64,000 bases of DNA from Branchiostoma lanceolatum (GCF_035083965.1 NC_089727.1:21054769-21118768), one strand, 5' to 3'; shown: positions 10,592 to 23,427, numbered from the stretch's first letter. Notes: generated from the letters alone by a model not told the origin. Numbers and translations are program-made.

Positions 10592-10597
10592 AATAAA
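10592..10597 (+). terminator. Polyadenylation signal of the unrecognised gene
   Basis: AATAAA, 200 bp after the stop codon at 10390-10392, in a plausible 3' UTR. Confidence 0.45.
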
Positions 10598-10975
10598 CCA
10601 ACAACGTAGAGTATTTCTATGAATGTCCCTGGAGACGAAAATGCACTCCCAAAGTGTAAGTGAAAACTCCACCGCATCGGCCAAAAAGGTCCAAAACCTG
10701 GCCTTCAACAAAAACAGCAAATTAGCACATCATCAACGCGGAATGCCAAAGGCTATAGGTAGGATATTCGATACTTTGTTTTCTGAAATATTTCAGAGCA
10801 CATGTACAAGTCAAGTCTGAAATGCTGCGCTGCAGATAATTCACATACGCATCAGAAGTGATCGAGCGGATCATGTATCGGAATTCTTTACATCCTGCTT
10901 TCAGTGGGGTATCTCGAAGACTATTGCATGGATTTTATGGTTTCTGTTTTTAACAGCCGCAGTCAAAGCTTTTAA

Positions 10976-12328
10976 CCCTCAAACCACCGTATGGGGTCAA
11001 AACTGACCCCAGGCGTATATCAACATGTGCCATTTTGACATTTCGAGTCGAAAACAAAATTCCTTCTATGAGTTTGTTTCTATATATGTCTTATAGCTTC
11101 TCACAAGTTTTTACCGAGATTGGCTTATTGTTGATTAAGTTATCCTAGAAAGTTTACGCATGGTCCAGTGGGGTCAAAACTGACCCCAGCAAAATCTGCA
11201 CTCATATTCCATATTGTTTGATACTTGTCATCTAGTAACATGTATGATAAGGGTTATCATGATCATAGTTACAAAATATAATTTTGTAGAAACGTGAAAA
11301 AGACAATTTTTTAAAATGAACGTGAAGATTAATGAAATTACGACGTATTATGACGTCATTTATGTGATTTTATTGACGAAAACCAACAAATTGGGTATTG
11401 TCATATGATTTAAAGGTACACGATAAAACTTAAATAGAAATTATGTACGATAAATCATAATATATCCAAAGACGTTATGTGTTGATGGCAACAGGTACGA
11501 CGTCAAAATGACGTCATAAAAATTACATTCATATCAAGTTACACAAGCGAAATCCGCCATCTTGGTTCCGCCATCTTGAATTACTTTAAATGCATTTTTT
11601 CATCATATAACCTAATAACACAATAAAGATGGACCAAAAGGTTTACATTAAGATTGTTTCTGTTTGAATAAACATGGTGATGATGAAATTTGAGGTTGAA
11701 ATAGCCGGTTATAGCTAACCTAATTATATCGTCCGCCATCTTAGATTTTGACTGATGATGTAATCAAATATGCATAAATTATGAATAATAAATCATAAAA
11801 GTGATAGTCAATTAAATTGGTTGGTATTGATGTAAGAAAATTAGTGCAGTTTAAAAAGACAGCCCTAGAATTACATTGTAAAATCCAAAATTAGCGACTT
11901 TTTCCAAATATGGCTCTAAGAAGCCGGTTACCATAGCAACATAAAAACATTGATTAGATATTTCATTAAATTACAATTGTTGCCAACGAAATTTTAGCAA
12001 AGGTGACCAAGTTTGGTTGTTCTAGCGTAAGCCATTCACATGCTATATGACATCAAGTGTTGGCGCAGGCCTCAAAAGAGTCCTCTTGTCTGAATAGCTT
12101 AAGTTGCAAAAGACGATGTTCCCTATTTTTGCATAAATTATGATAATGAGCAGAAATTTTTCACACCTAATCATGTCAAACTGTCCCTTATAGATTACTT
12201 AAACTATACATACATACAAACCACAATAATAGTCACCAATAAAGCTATATTTGTAGAAAACATTGTGGGGTCAGTTTTGACCCCATACGGTAAGATTAGT
12301 CGTAAAAAAGGCTACGGTGGTTTGAGGG
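10976..12328 (+). mobile_element. Complete TTAA-flanked MITE, copy C (shell type)
   Basis: It is flanked by TTAA at 10972-10975 and 12329-12332. The ends are inverted repeats CCCTCAAACCACCG / CGGTGGTTTGAGGG, with a subterminal palindrome GGGGTCAAAACTGACCCC near both ends. The 1353-bp interior has no long frame but holds TGACGTCA sites, CCGCCATCTTGG-type sites near 11560 and 11730, and a diverged GGTTACCATAGCAAC near 11930. TTAA duplication with CCC ends suggests mobilisation by a piggyBac-like transposase supplied from elsewhere. Confidence 0.75.
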
Positions 12329-12477
12329 TTAAGAATAAAACAAGTGTCAATCTCTGACCCTCTCCTTTGTCGTTTTTATAATCCAATTTTCTTGCTCAAA
12401 AGATAGAACGTGGAAAGCACCCGCAAGCATATTCAATTATCAAGAGGGAAGATAGAGAAAGAAAACAATATCATTCG

Positions 12478-13332
12478 GCCCCCCTCATAACTTCTGAACG
12501 GTATAATGTATCATTACCAAATTTGTAGGGAGTGATATTCATGCAAAGTTTTTTCAATTCCTAGAATTTTGGTGACGTAATGACGTAATATGACGTAGTT
12601 ATGACGTCATTAATGTGATTTTATTGGCTTCATAGGGAATTCCCGTAATATCTAAAGGTATTAAACAAAATAGCATGTAATGTTGATTTTAAGGTATACC
12701 AAGACATATTACGTACATGGTAACTACGTTGACGTCAAAATGACGTCATTAAATGACGTCACGTGTTGTTAGCGACCCCTTGGGATCCGCCATCTTGGAT
12801 CGGCCATTTGAAATCTTCAAAAATACTTTTTTTCCACTTATGACCCCAAAAAACACTATAAATAGACTAGAAACGTTAATCTAAATGTACCTGGTAAAGA
12901 AAATGCCACGTAGTGACGATTTTGAAGGCGAAAAAGCCTGTTTCCCTAAAATAGTGTAATGGTCCGCCATCTTGGATTTTGACCGATTACGTCATCAAAT
13001 TAGCATAAATTATGAATATTAAATCATGAAAGTTAAATCTAATTACATATGATGCTATACGTGTAGGAAAACTAGTGTGGTTAAGCAAGGAAACCTAAGA
13101 AATATCATTGTTTTAAAAAAATCTGTGATTTTTGCATAAAATGCCTTTCAGAAACCCGTTGCTTTGGCAACACGAAAAATAATAAACTTATACTATTTTC
13201 ATAATATTGTTGCCAACTGAATTTTAAGGAAAAGTCACCAAATTTGATGGTCCTAGCATATGTCGTTCGGCAGTTATACGATGTCAAAGTTGGCGCGGGC
13301 ACTTTTAGCCCCCCCCCCCCGTCTGGATAGGG
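12478..13332 (+). mobile_element. TTAA-type MITE, copy D (core type, left end missing)
   Basis: The right end CTGGATAGGG abuts TTAA at 13333-13336. The core holds multiple TGACGTCA, CCGCCATCTTGG near 12787 and 12963, and CGTTGCTTTGGCAACACG near 13157. Similarity to copies A, B and E is high throughout. The left terminus is lost near 12478. It has no coding capacity. Confidence 0.65.
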
Positions 13333-13655
13333 TTAAACAGGGCCTTCAAGAGGTAACTGAGAACATTCCTGTTTGTTTGTCTGCCTGTTTGTCTGTTGAT
13401 TTGTTTGTTTTTGATGTAAATAACTGCCTCATGGTGTCGCACAACAGTTATACGGAGAGCAATGACCTCAGTTTACTCGGATGTAAAATTGATGAGGCTT
13501 TAAGTGCGCATTGTGAGTAATATGCCAAAGTTTGAGGGTTCTGGCAATACACAAAGAATGGCCAGGTAACTTTGACATTACCCACATACATGCAGATTAC
13601 ACTGCACATTTGCAGTCTAAACCATGAACTAGCTAATTGGCTCTTCCTATGATAG

Positions 13656-14005
13656 CTCTGAGCTTACAAGAATAATGCAACTGTATAAAAACATCAGGAC
13701 TTCAGAACGGTTGAAGCTTAGCCTCCATTGAAGACTTCCTTCAATTCAGCTGTTTTATTTTACGTTTTCGTTTTTTATTACATTTTATTCTTATTAGGAA
13801 CCAAAATAGCAAAATAAGTGAAATAACTAACAAGAAAACAGCCGTAGGTTGCAACCAACAGAGATTACCTAAAACATCCCCGCGGTTTCTCAAAGCTTAC
13901 AAGAAAAATGAAGCTGTATAAAAACTTCAGAATGCCTGAAATTATTCCTGTGATTTCTCCGAGCTTACAAGAAAAATGTCGCTGTATTAAAACATCAGAA
14001 TTTTT
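13656..14005 (+). repeat. Three spaced copies of a ~45-bp unit upstream of ECH1
   Basis: Units at about 13656-13705, 13887-13935 and 13957-14003 share GAGCTTACAAGAA, a GCTGTATAAAAAC-type stretch and CATCAGAA. CGCGGTTTCTC also recurs at about 13880 and 14145. No exon of ECH1 is visible here. Confidence 0.5.
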
Positions 14006-15649
14006 TTTTATTTATTTAAGTTACCGTTTTCTTATAACTGACAAGAAAATGTGTTAAGAAAGCGGTAACTTTAAAAGAAAACCGACAGACGGAGTCTGCA
14101 GAGAAGGCTACCTGACACCAAGGATGTCCTCCCTGAAACACTCTCGCGGTTTCTCTTGTTCCGTCTGCAGAGAGATGGTGGAGTGATTCCAGGCAATCTC
14201 CGCGGAGCCTGACGTTAGAGCTGTGGTTGTGTCGGGGGCAGGCAAGACATTCACTGCAGGTGAGCCTTCTGTTTGTATTTTATCCGGGTACTATTTGTGG
14301 CGGGCCAGAATGTTTCTTACCTTGGTAAAAATAGGGAAATACATGCATATCACCTTGTCCCTCTTCTACAAATACTTTTATGGCCATTGTTCTGAAGAAC
14401 TCTCACTACTTGACTGTTCCACCATTGAGGAACTTTCACTGTACCACTAGGCTTACCCCCAGCTCACATCATTACATTATTTTAATCAAGTACCAGTTTC
14501 AAAGACATTTTACAGCAACAACTTCTAAGAGGAATCAACTATGTCTCAACATCTTTCTCTTTTTTTATTCCTGAGGTACTTAATAAACTGTTCCTGTTGC
14601 TCCCGTCTCTAGGAGCTTGTTGTTTTAAAGGGGGTGCAAAATATGTCTTAAGTCTTAATATTCCTTGTTCCTGCCCCAGGGATGGACTTGGGTGATATGA
14701 TGGGCTCCTTGCTCATTGATGGAGCAGACACCGCCATGAAGGCCTTAAAAAAGACAACGAACATCAGGCAGTTCCAGGAAACCTTCAGTGTCATCGAGAA
14801 GGTCAGTACTCGATTTTCAAATCTATAACTAAAAGACCCAGACTTATTAGCGTGAACGACAAATTACATTATCAGTAATACTATCATAACAGAGTCATTC
14901 TTCCAACATTGACAATGGACAAGTTCAGACTCAATATTCAATTCCATGAAACCTTAGTTGTGCCCGTAATGATATTAACGAATAAAATGATAAAATGATA
15001 AATAAAAGGAAACCGTTAAGACATTCAGTAATGCCTGTGACATCACGCAGTGTCATTGTTCCCCAGTGTCCAAAGCCAGTGATTGCTGCCGTCCACAGCG
15101 CCTGCGTGGGAGGAGGGGTGGACCTGATCACTGCCTGTGACATCAGACTGTGCACCCAGGATGCCTGGTTCCAGATCAAGGTGGGGATTACATAAGTCTG
15201 GATCCCTCTCATTTTTACATAAGGCCACAGAAAATAGATTTTATGGATTAACTCCTCTGCAGACTCCGAATTTAGTGTGCGCGATACTCAGTTATTTGAC
15301 ATGCTATTTTTATGGCACTTCATAGATATGAGAAGGGATTGCGAAAGTATTGCCACTTTTTTTTTTTAAAAGGGTGCAAATAAAGTACAGAACACTTACG
15401 ATGTGCCTAGGATTTGAACATGTGACCTTGTGGGCTACAAATCAAAATGGTTTTCTGTAATAATAATGTCCATGTTTCCCTACCTGCAGCAGGTTGACAT
15501 TGGGTTGCCTGCTGATGTGGGAACACTGCAGAGGTTACCCAAGGTCATCGGGAATGACAGGTAGGGATTCTATCAAACCTTTTTCAAAAAGCCAGATGAA
15601 TCTTTAACCTGTAGCACACTAAAGTGAAGCAGCGTTGTGTTGGCATAAT

Positions 15650-15850
15650 TTTAAGGGTGTTTGACTTAGAACTTAGAGGTCCTAGGTTGGAGTCCCCTGA
15701 CATGCCACTGATGTTGTATCCTTGAGAAGGCACTATACATAACTTTCCTTACTTCACCCAGGTGTAAAAATGCAGGCCTGACTTTGTTTGTGGAGGTAAA
15801 AGGCAGTGGAAGGAGTCAGGGATGGGTCCTCTATCTTTTACACTGAAATA
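15650..15850 (+). mobile_element. tRNA-derived SINE remnant in ECH1 intron
   Basis: A degenerate box B (GGTTGGAGTCCCC) is followed by CTTGAGAAGGCACTATACA, CTTCACCCAGGTGTAAAAAT and a further body, the layout of tRNA-derived SINEs whose body carries a 'cactttac...cccaggtgtaaat' motif. The same motif type is seen in the SINE at 59580-59875. Confidence 0.45.
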
Positions 15851-16412
15851 TCTGTTTGGCTACTAGTTGTCTATTGATTTTGGGGTTAGGCTACAGGGAG
15901 AAAGTTTTTAAACTGTTTCCAAGACAAAGCAAGTACTAGTATCCATGTGTTGTCGATGGCCCTACTTTGTCTTTTTTCCATGTCTCATGTGCGAGAACAG
16001 GTGTTCTATTTGTATTACACGTAATCCTAAACAAGTTCTACTTTATTTATTGTTTAGATGAAAGTTTGAAGTGTATCCATGCGTTGTTGATGACTCTGCT
16101 TTGTCTGTCTTCCAGCCTGGCGCGAGAGTTGGCATTCACGGGTCGGAGGTTGAAGGCAGAGGAGGCCAAACAGATGGGGCTAGTCAGGTAGGGGTTCACT
16201 CAATCAATCATCTGTAGGCATTAACTGCTGATTCTTCAGCTGTAATGTATCTCTCCAGGATGTTTTCTTCTAGGCACAGGACCCCCAGTTGATTCTGGTG
16301 AGCCCTAACTTATGAACATAAACTTACAAACTTTTAACTAGAGTTACATATCGACTGAAAGAGCATGATTTCTTTAATGTTATTTCTGCCTTTCCAACAC
16401 AACCCTGTACCT

Positions 16413-16457
16413 CCCCTCAGGGGTATCTACCTTGACAGTGAGGCTGCTACCAGATGA
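16413..16457 (+). repeat. Partial duplicate of the ECH1 exon-6 start
   Basis: CCCCTCAG followed by GGGTATCTACCTTGACAGTG and AGGCTGCTACCAGATGA repeats the acceptor and first codons of the exon at 16521 (GGTATCTACCCTGACCGTGA). The copy runs into a stop within about 10 codons. It is a decoy acceptor or a remnant of a local tandem duplication. Confidence 0.55.
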
Positions 16458-17379
16458 GTTGTAGGGACATCCCTACCATACCCAATTATGTCAAAGATTT
16501 AACCCTGCCCCTTCCCCTAGTGGTATCTACCCTGACCGTGAGGCTGTGTTGGAGGCAGCCCTGGACCTGGCCACCACCATCGCCAGTAAGAGCCCCATCG
16601 CGGTGCAGGTGACCAAAATAAGCATGGTGTACTCCCGGGACCACTCAGTTAAGGAAGGGCTGGGACATGTGGTAAGTTACGTTGTTTGTTGTAAACCCTA
16701 ACAACATGTAGAGCTGGTGTAATACTCCAAGTGGTGGGTATCATTTATTGCTAGAGACCCCGACAATGTCTTCTGTCTTGGAAGAGACTTTTCTACACAA
16801 ACTATACAGCAGCTGTGTTTAAAGGGCAGTTAGCCAGCTATGGCCTTGTGAGTTGTGAGGGTACACTTCCAGCAATTTTGCTAAAAGATAGGACTGCAAT
16901 TTTCATCCTAATCTACTCGAAAGGTATCCTAAAAATTGAAATAAACAGGATCTGCCTTTTAAAAGTTCAAGAATCATGAAAATTTTGTGAAGTACTTGTT
17001 TCTTTTTGTTATTATTCGTTACTCTGAGTCTCAAAGCAGAGGTTGGCTTTTGACATGTTTTTTATGAATTTTTGTCGGGCTTTATATTTTGTTTACTTTT
17101 CTGTCGCAAGCTAAGCCCACACTGTGCCTGAAACACATCTAAAACCAGTGTGTGATTTGCATGTTTTTCAGATGTGGTCCATACTATAAAGAGGATTTGT
17201 GTTTCAAAAGACCAGATATTGAACTTTCTTGTCATTTGCCCTGGGTGTCTTTTCCCTTCTCATGTGTCCTCCATGTTTTCCAGGCCCTGTGAAACAGCAC
17301 CATCCTGCAGTCGGAGGGCGTTGTAGACGGGATGCAGGCCAGCGTGAAGAAGAGTAAACCGGAGTTCTCCAAACTGTGA

Positions 17380-18260
17380 TGTAATTTTACCATGGCATGG
17401 AAAATAGCTTTCTCATAATACTTATATCCTTTTTCTGTATCAAATCACATCTACCAACACACGCTCTCAAGTGATAATCCTTTTTTCTTGTAAGATTGAG
17501 AGTGGGGCTACTTTAGAACTGATTGTCAACATTAAGAGATGTGGGCTTTAAAGCTGGATTCTCCAAACTCATCATCGGATGGAATTGTAAATTAAAATGT
17601 GCAGGTTATACTTACAACTTATGTTGTAAAAATGGTAGTGGACCAAAACTGCCTGTAAAAGGTTTGAGAGATCTGGTTTTAACATCTTTCTTCCGAATCT
17701 AGTCTATGAGCCAACACAATGAACCCGAAAATTTTGGAACCACGAAAGTTTTATGATAAATATATAGTATCGTGTATGGGTCCAAAGCACATAGAAACTG
17801 CCGGATGCCAGGTTGTAAATGTTGGGCATTTTTTCCTTATTTGCAAAATTAGCCTTAATCTACATAATTGCCTTCATGGACATATCTCAGAAACTACTTG
17901 ATCAATTCCAACAATGTTGGAGTGGTTTTGGGTGGTTATTAAGGATGCTGAATCCATTTATGATACTTAAAACAAACAAAAAAAAGTTTCAAATTTCAAG
18001 ATTTACTGGATTCAACTTATTTTTGTGCAATTTTGTTGCTTTTTATGTCCATAAGAGTAAAGAGGGGTTACAAAGGTGCTCATATTCAACGTTAGCCCTG
18101 ATTTTCTCATGTTCCCACGTTTTGGGAATATATTCATGTGAAAATGTTTGAATTCTAGTCCGTAAACCCCCTCTACCCCGAAAATTACTTTTTGTACCCT
18201 GAAAACGGGTGTTTTTTGTCAACATCTAAATCTTCTCCACTTTTATTTTTAAATAAAAAA
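17380..18260. other. ECH1 3' flank, nothing else recognised
   Basis: About 880 bp follow the ECH1 stop without convincing exons. Short frames here lack splice sites or family similarity. I saw no clear AATAAA close to the stop. Confidence 0.4.
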
Positions 18261-18261
18261 C

Positions 18262-18735
18262 CTAGCAAAAATTTAAGATTACATATGAAAAAGAAAAATA
18301 TCTAGATATACAAAATTTTAACCATCGCCGAGCTATGACTAAACTAAGAATCAGCGATCATCCACTGCAAATTGAAGTTGGTAGGTACAACCAGACTCCA
18401 CCAAAGGACAGAATGTGTACATTCTGTGACAAAGATTGTATAAAAGATGAAAAACATTTTATTTCAGAATGCTCACTATACTCAGACATGCGCAGATCCC
18501 TCGTAAGTTCAATACAACTAGACAAGAAATATGCGCATCTTACAAATAACGAGTTATATACATGTCTTCTAGAAACTACGATATAATTGAAAAACTATGT
18601 GAATTTGTGTACAAATGTTTCAAGAAGAGAGAAGAGACTCTATAGATTTAGATGGAATATAGCACAATGTTTTTTTTTTCTTTTACTTCATGTTATATAT
18701 GCAATAAAGTTCATTATCATTGTCATTATTCCACA
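18262..18735 (+). mobile_element. 5'-truncated LINE, C-terminal end of the reverse transcriptase protein
   Basis: The plus frame reads FNHRRAMTKLRISDHPLQIE, VGRYNQTPPKDRMCTFC, IKDEKHFISECSLYSDMR, then a stop at 18584-18586. This is the end of a non-LTR polyprotein with the C-x2-C...H-x4-C zinc-like motif typical of such tails. It is followed by GCAATAAAGTTC and a (TTATCATTG)-like repeat tail. Only the last ~100 codons remain. Confidence 0.7.
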
Positions 18736-19126
18736 TTGGCAATGACGGCAATTTCATACATTTAATACTTTTTTTTTTGGAATCGGGAAGTTATGTGAAT
18801 GTGAACATCGTTGAATCAAATTATGCTAATAAGGGCCCCATTTGCATATTTGATGATAAATATTAGCATTACCTTCCTTGTTAAGGTCATAATTTGTTAA
18901 GCTCATACTTGGGACAAGTTACATTTTAAGACAATCAACTGGTATGATTTATAATTGATGAGAAACACAGAAATACGTCAGTCATAAAGGTTAAAATCAT
19001 TTGAGGAAGGTATGAGGTTGTGGAACTCTAGTTTAGACTAAAATACCCCCAAAACATGAATATTTGCAAAAATATATCAAAGATGGTTCGTACATGTGGT
19101 TCCGGAGAATTTTGGTGACCCTAAAC

Positions 19127-19930
19127 CTACAACATCATCTTGACATCGAATTTTATAACGCAGAGCACTCTCATAGCATGACATACAGGGAAGTGAAAGG
19201 GTCCGGGTCCATAAAAAACATCTTCTCTACCTTCAACGTAGCAAAATGTTGGGACATTTTGCAAAAAATTGGCATTTTGGACCATCAGTTGTTCAGTGTT
19301 GGTGAGGTCATCGGCATATTTAACAGGCAATGCAGGCAATGGTAAACAAGCATCTAGTGAGTTCATACAGATCACAAACAACAATGGTGACAACAGTCCA
19401 CCTTGGGGAACACCTGCCAGAACATTTTGGGGTTTCGATGCACAGGAGCCCTATTTCACCAACTAAGATCTGCCATCCAGGTAACTACTGATTGTCTTCC
19501 TTAGAGCCCTTCTAATGCCCATGTCCGCTAAGGTGAGGAGAAGTCGTCCGTGACTGGTCGTGTCAAAGGCACGACTGAAATCCACAAATACCACGTGAAT
19601 GTCCGTCTTGGGTTTGGAGTTAGGAGCATCATGCCAAGTTTTGAGAATGTGAATCAGAGCAGTAACAGTTGACCGTTTTGCCATAAAACCATGTTTAGAT
19701 GGAGTCAAACTCTTCATAGTGTCCTGTTGTAGAGCGTCTCGCAGAAATCCCTCGAACACTTTACTCACACAGCTCACCAGTGATATCTGTCGATATTCAG
19801 TAGGAAAACATAGGCACCTACTAGATGAGCACCTACTGGTTGTAATGATACAGAAACGTTCATTTCGACCACTCCACCCCATTTTCACTTCGCTCCACAA
19901 TCTACGGTACCTTTCTGTGTGCTCCACGGG
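19127..19930 (-). pseudogene. LINE reverse-transcriptase fragment, broken
   Basis: Minus-strand segments match non-LTR reverse transcriptase blocks in order: YRQISLVSCVSKVFEGFL, then KHGFMAKRSTVTALIHI, VVFVDFSRAFDTTSHGRLL, the GVPQGGLLSPLLF block near 19400, and VKYADDLT with the catalytic YADD motif. The blocks lie in two frames with a break around 19400-19465, so the copy is dead. It probably belongs to a CR1/Jockey-like lineage. Confidence 0.7.
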
Positions 19931-20109
19931 AGTGTAAGCCCTCGGTTCACTGGTTAATGAGAAGTTCCTGCGCGATCAACATATCAGGGCTTTTGTTTGG
20001 ATAAAGTCTAATATAGTATGCCGAATCAATATAGCTCACCCAGTGCGAATTAATTATGAAGTCCGAACTTTTCTGAGACGAATGATATGTTGAACAATTT
20101 AACTGTTTG

Positions 20110-21125
20110 CTTTTGTTTTATTTATTCGCACATAAAAACAGAAAGCAATAATGAAATAATTAGAAGTACAATAAAAACGTGCAGGTAGGGGACGAAGTCT
20201 GCAAGGCTTATAGAAGCCCTCCTCCTTTTAACTTAACAAATTTCGATTACAATAATGATAAGATGAATATGAATATCGAACAAAGGTAATATCAAATGAT
20301 GAAATAAACATAACGAATAACTATATAATGAAAATTCGAATACTGATAATGTAATACAGATTAAACGAAAGAAATTATTATTAATGAGGACCAGAAATAT
20401 TTTTAGAAGTAGTTCGGATTTGATAGAAGATAGTCTCGAAGATGACATTTGAATGTTATCACAGAAGTAAAGTTATTAAGGGGGGAGGGGAGGCTATTCC
20501 AGACATTGATGCATTTGAATTTTACACTCATTTGGGCTAAAGATGTTCTGAATAGAGGGATATGTAAATTTGAGATTTGACGTGTTTGGTAATTGTGAAA
20601 CTGGGATCGAAAATTAATAAAGTCGTCAAAAGTATCAGGCAGATTATGGTTAATGAATTTGGCTGTGAAAAGAGCAAGTTGAAATCTGTTTATGTCAAAA
20701 ATATTCAAAATTCTAAGTTTTTCAAAAAGAGTTAGTGAGTGCGTGTAGAAATTTGAGCCAGTAGCGATGCGTACAATTTTTTTTTTTGAGAATTAATATT
20801 GGGCGAAGGGTAGTTCTGTAGGCATTACCCCAGACAATATTACGATAGATGAGGTAGAGGTAAACTAAACTGTTATATATTAAAATAAAGGTTTTACGGG
20901 TTATAAGGTGACGGATTCTACCCAGGATTCCTATAGTTTTTGAAAATTTAAGTAGCTACCATGGCAATGTGAGACTTCCATGTCAATCTGTCATCAATTA
21001 GAATACCTAGAAATTTGGCCTGATATTCTTGGGAGAGAACTCTGCAATTATCTGTATTGATGGCACTTTTACTTAATACTGTTACCCTGGCAGGGTGCTT
21101 CGTTAATGTTAGACCTTAATTGCGC
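20110..21125 (-). mobile_element. CR1/Jockey-like LINE, 3' third, decayed
   Basis: On the minus strand the post-catalytic region of a non-LTR reverse transcriptase can be followed with interruptions. Blocks near 20990-21060 (FLGILIDDRLTWKSHI) and 20860-20910 (a LITRKTFILIYNSLVYLYLI-like block) lead to the uninterrupted end at 20403-20708, with MNIFDINRFQLALFTAK and CINVWNSLPSPLNNFTSV...FKCHLRDYLL. The NxWNSLP...FKxxLK ending is diagnostic of CR1-type LINEs. The 3' untranslated part reaches about 20110. Confidence 0.65.
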
Positions 21126-21129
21126 TCTA

Positions 21130-22140
21130 TTCTTTACTTTATACACGAAAAAAACAGATAACAGTAGCACTTTGTAGTTTATAAACGTGTATGAACTTCA
21201 AGTAAGGTATACATGCACCTTTAACGGCTGAATGCAAAAACTGTGATGGGGGGGGGGCTAAATATGAAGTATGCCTGTCCATGGCGAGAGGAATGTCGGT
21301 TGAAAGGCTTAAAAGTTATAATCGTTTAAGCATGTATTCAAATATTCAATGTGTAATTAGGGCCGTCGTCCAGTGAACCGGTTGACAATCCATGATTATA
21401 TGGTTTGATTATGGTTTAATCTGGTTTAGGTTTTATCTCGGAAGAGGCCATATGAGGACCCGTTTGGAGGGGGGAATTATGTACCCTCGGTATTACAGGC
21501 ACATATTTACGACATTGCGGAAATCTGCAACAAAATGTCGTAAAACATATTGTGTCTTACCAAGGGGGAGGGCCTTGTGTATATTGATATGTAAACCAAC
21601 AGGAAATGAAAATAAGTATCAACCCAGTTAAGCTTATTTAGCTCGCGATCTGCGGAAAGGGGGTAGCTAGGAAAACACGCATGCTATATATACATAATAT
21701 ACCATGAATCTAGATACAAAATGTTCAGCAAGAGAAGCTATAGTCAGCCTGAGAAGGTGCCTGACTGGACCTTCTCTGGCTGACTGGAGCTTCTCTGGCT
21801 AGCCTATACGATTTGGGCACCGTGGGCTTCTTGGAGATTAGTAATTGGGCTTTGGTGGCGCTAAAGGGTCGCCAAGATTGCCCAGTGAGCGCCTGAGAGC
21901 AGAGATTGCCGTGATTTCCTTCCCATAATGAATTTCGCCAGCGATTTTGCCCCTCCCCCTAGTTCTCCTCTAGTGCTTTTGGTTACCCCCCCCTCCCCCA
22001 AGACAAGCAAATAAAAACAAAAACAAAAATCGGGATAATCTGACCTTTTAAAACTCGATCAATCCAGACCACATTGAAAAAATGTTCAAGGAACCCCATT
22101 CCCACTTTTGGCATACATCACATCAAAATACCATTTTTTT
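21130..22140. other. Intergenic, no gene recognised
   Basis: Contains a G-run near 21248 and a short tandem duplication near 21757-21800 (CTGACTGGACCTTCTCTGG next to CTGACTGGAGCTTCTCTGG). There is no exon-like stretch with supporting features. Confidence 0.4.
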
Positions 22141-22142
22141 AA

Positions 22143-22215
22143 AACCCTATTCAGACCGAGTGGGGCTTTTGAGGCCCGCCCCACATTTCATGTCGCCTAA
22201 CTCCTAAACGGAGAT
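22143..22215 (+). mobile_element. Fragment of a TTAA-type MITE end
   Basis: CCCTATTCAGACCGAGTGGG, then CTAACTCCTAAACGG, resembles the left end of copy A (CCTATCTAGACCGGG...ATAACTTCCGAACGG). It lies just beyond the stop codon of the NXPE gene, so it may be part of that 3' UTR. Confidence 0.4.
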
Positions 22216-22227
22216 TTATAAAGAATA

Positions 22228-23427
22228 TTAAGGAGTTTTCATCCCTGAGCAAATGTAAGACATGAGGATGTTCAATTCGTTGTCTACTACATTTACATTT
22301 GGGTGTATGTTTGGAGGATACCGCTGGCTCACGGTAATATCCCACACATCCAAGATGGCGACATTCAAATCTCCCAGAATGCCCCTCATTTCCTGGTTCA
22401 ACTGGTCTGCCAGCCAGTCTGACATCTGGATGGATTCCCTGTAGTGCTGATGGTGCCGTGTGTTGCACGTCTTCACGATTACTGAGGTTTCAGGATACTT
22501 CTTGTGAAGCTCTTGTATCGCAGATCTCACTTCGTACATGCGGTTACTGTAGACATGTTTTGGTTCGGCTGTGAAGTGTGCACACAAACTCAACACAAGC
22601 ACAACATTTGTACCACCGACCATTCTCTCGATCTCAGTAGAAACACCGGCATCACTCAATTTTTGAAACCTCCACCAAGCCGAAGCTTGGATGGGGACAG
22701 TGTGGAACTTGAATGTGGCCTGAATGTTACTTCTGTTGTTAGCGTAGTGTCTAAAAAATAATCTAGATTGTTTGTCTCCTTGTCCTTCCTTAAAAATCTT
22801 TAATGCTCCGAGGCGTTCAATCCATTGCCGACATGTAGAGTCACCTCTAAACTGCAATGTTCTGTTCGCTAAACATTCAGTAATGTCCTGAGGGCTAAAT
22901 TGTTGAACCTTACAAGTAAGTGAATGCCATGAGTCACGGAACCAGAACCCCTGATATTCGGAATGCGGCAATCCAGGCTGGCAAAGCGGTAGCGATCTCG
23001 CCAAAGTTGCATTTTCTGTTGAAAAAAAAGAGACACATTTTAGAATAGTTCAAAGCAACGCTTTAATTACAATGTATACTGTATAAGGGGAGAAAGCGAG
23101 CAATTCATAGAGTCGACGGATAAAAGATACATTCCCGCAGTTTAAGCACACAAGTGGTAAGGGAAAATTTACGTTTCGTTTCCGTCTACACAAATCATTA
23201 ACCCTTGTCCTGCTGACTTTTTTACCATGATGTTTTGTCCCTGTGCTGCAAGTTTTAGACCCTGTTGAAAGATAGGTACTGCTTCACTTCGTTCCGTTAT
23301 ATATATAGTAATTCACACCATCACAACAAGTAAGTCTATAATGCTATACATCCATAAAACGATGGGAGTATCTGCTTTTAATTCTATCTTGCGATCTATA
23401 TCAAGAATCATCATCATCATCATCAAG

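Larger units (their letters stand above)
14171..17379 (+). pseudogene. ECH1: Delta(3,5)-delta(2,4)-dienoyl-CoA isomerase locus, disabled
   Basis: Seven exons follow ECH1 colinearly: 14171-14259, 14680-14801, 15067-15180, 15490-15560, 16116-16187, 16521-16671 and 17284-17379. All join in agreeing phases with GT-AG borders. They encode [107 protein letters not shown] and a tail ending KPEFSKL. The family isomerises dienoyl-CoAs in beta-oxidation. Faults: TGA at 14184-14186 where Cys is usual, TGA at 17290-17292 where Trp is usual, and Gln in place of the catalytic Glu (K-E-V-D-V-G becomes K-Q-V-D-I-G). The Asp in GGGVDL and in LPADVG are kept. The exons for the mitochondrial targeting and N-terminal region were not found. 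Exons and splice sites are otherwise so well kept that decay must be recent, or the stops could be sequence errors. Confidence 0.8.

Noticed and set aside
14184..17292. The two ECH1 TGA codons as selenocysteine codons
   Set aside because: One replaces Trp, ECH1 is not a selenoprotein, and no SECIS-like hairpin was recognised in the 3' flank. Pseudogene decay explains both.
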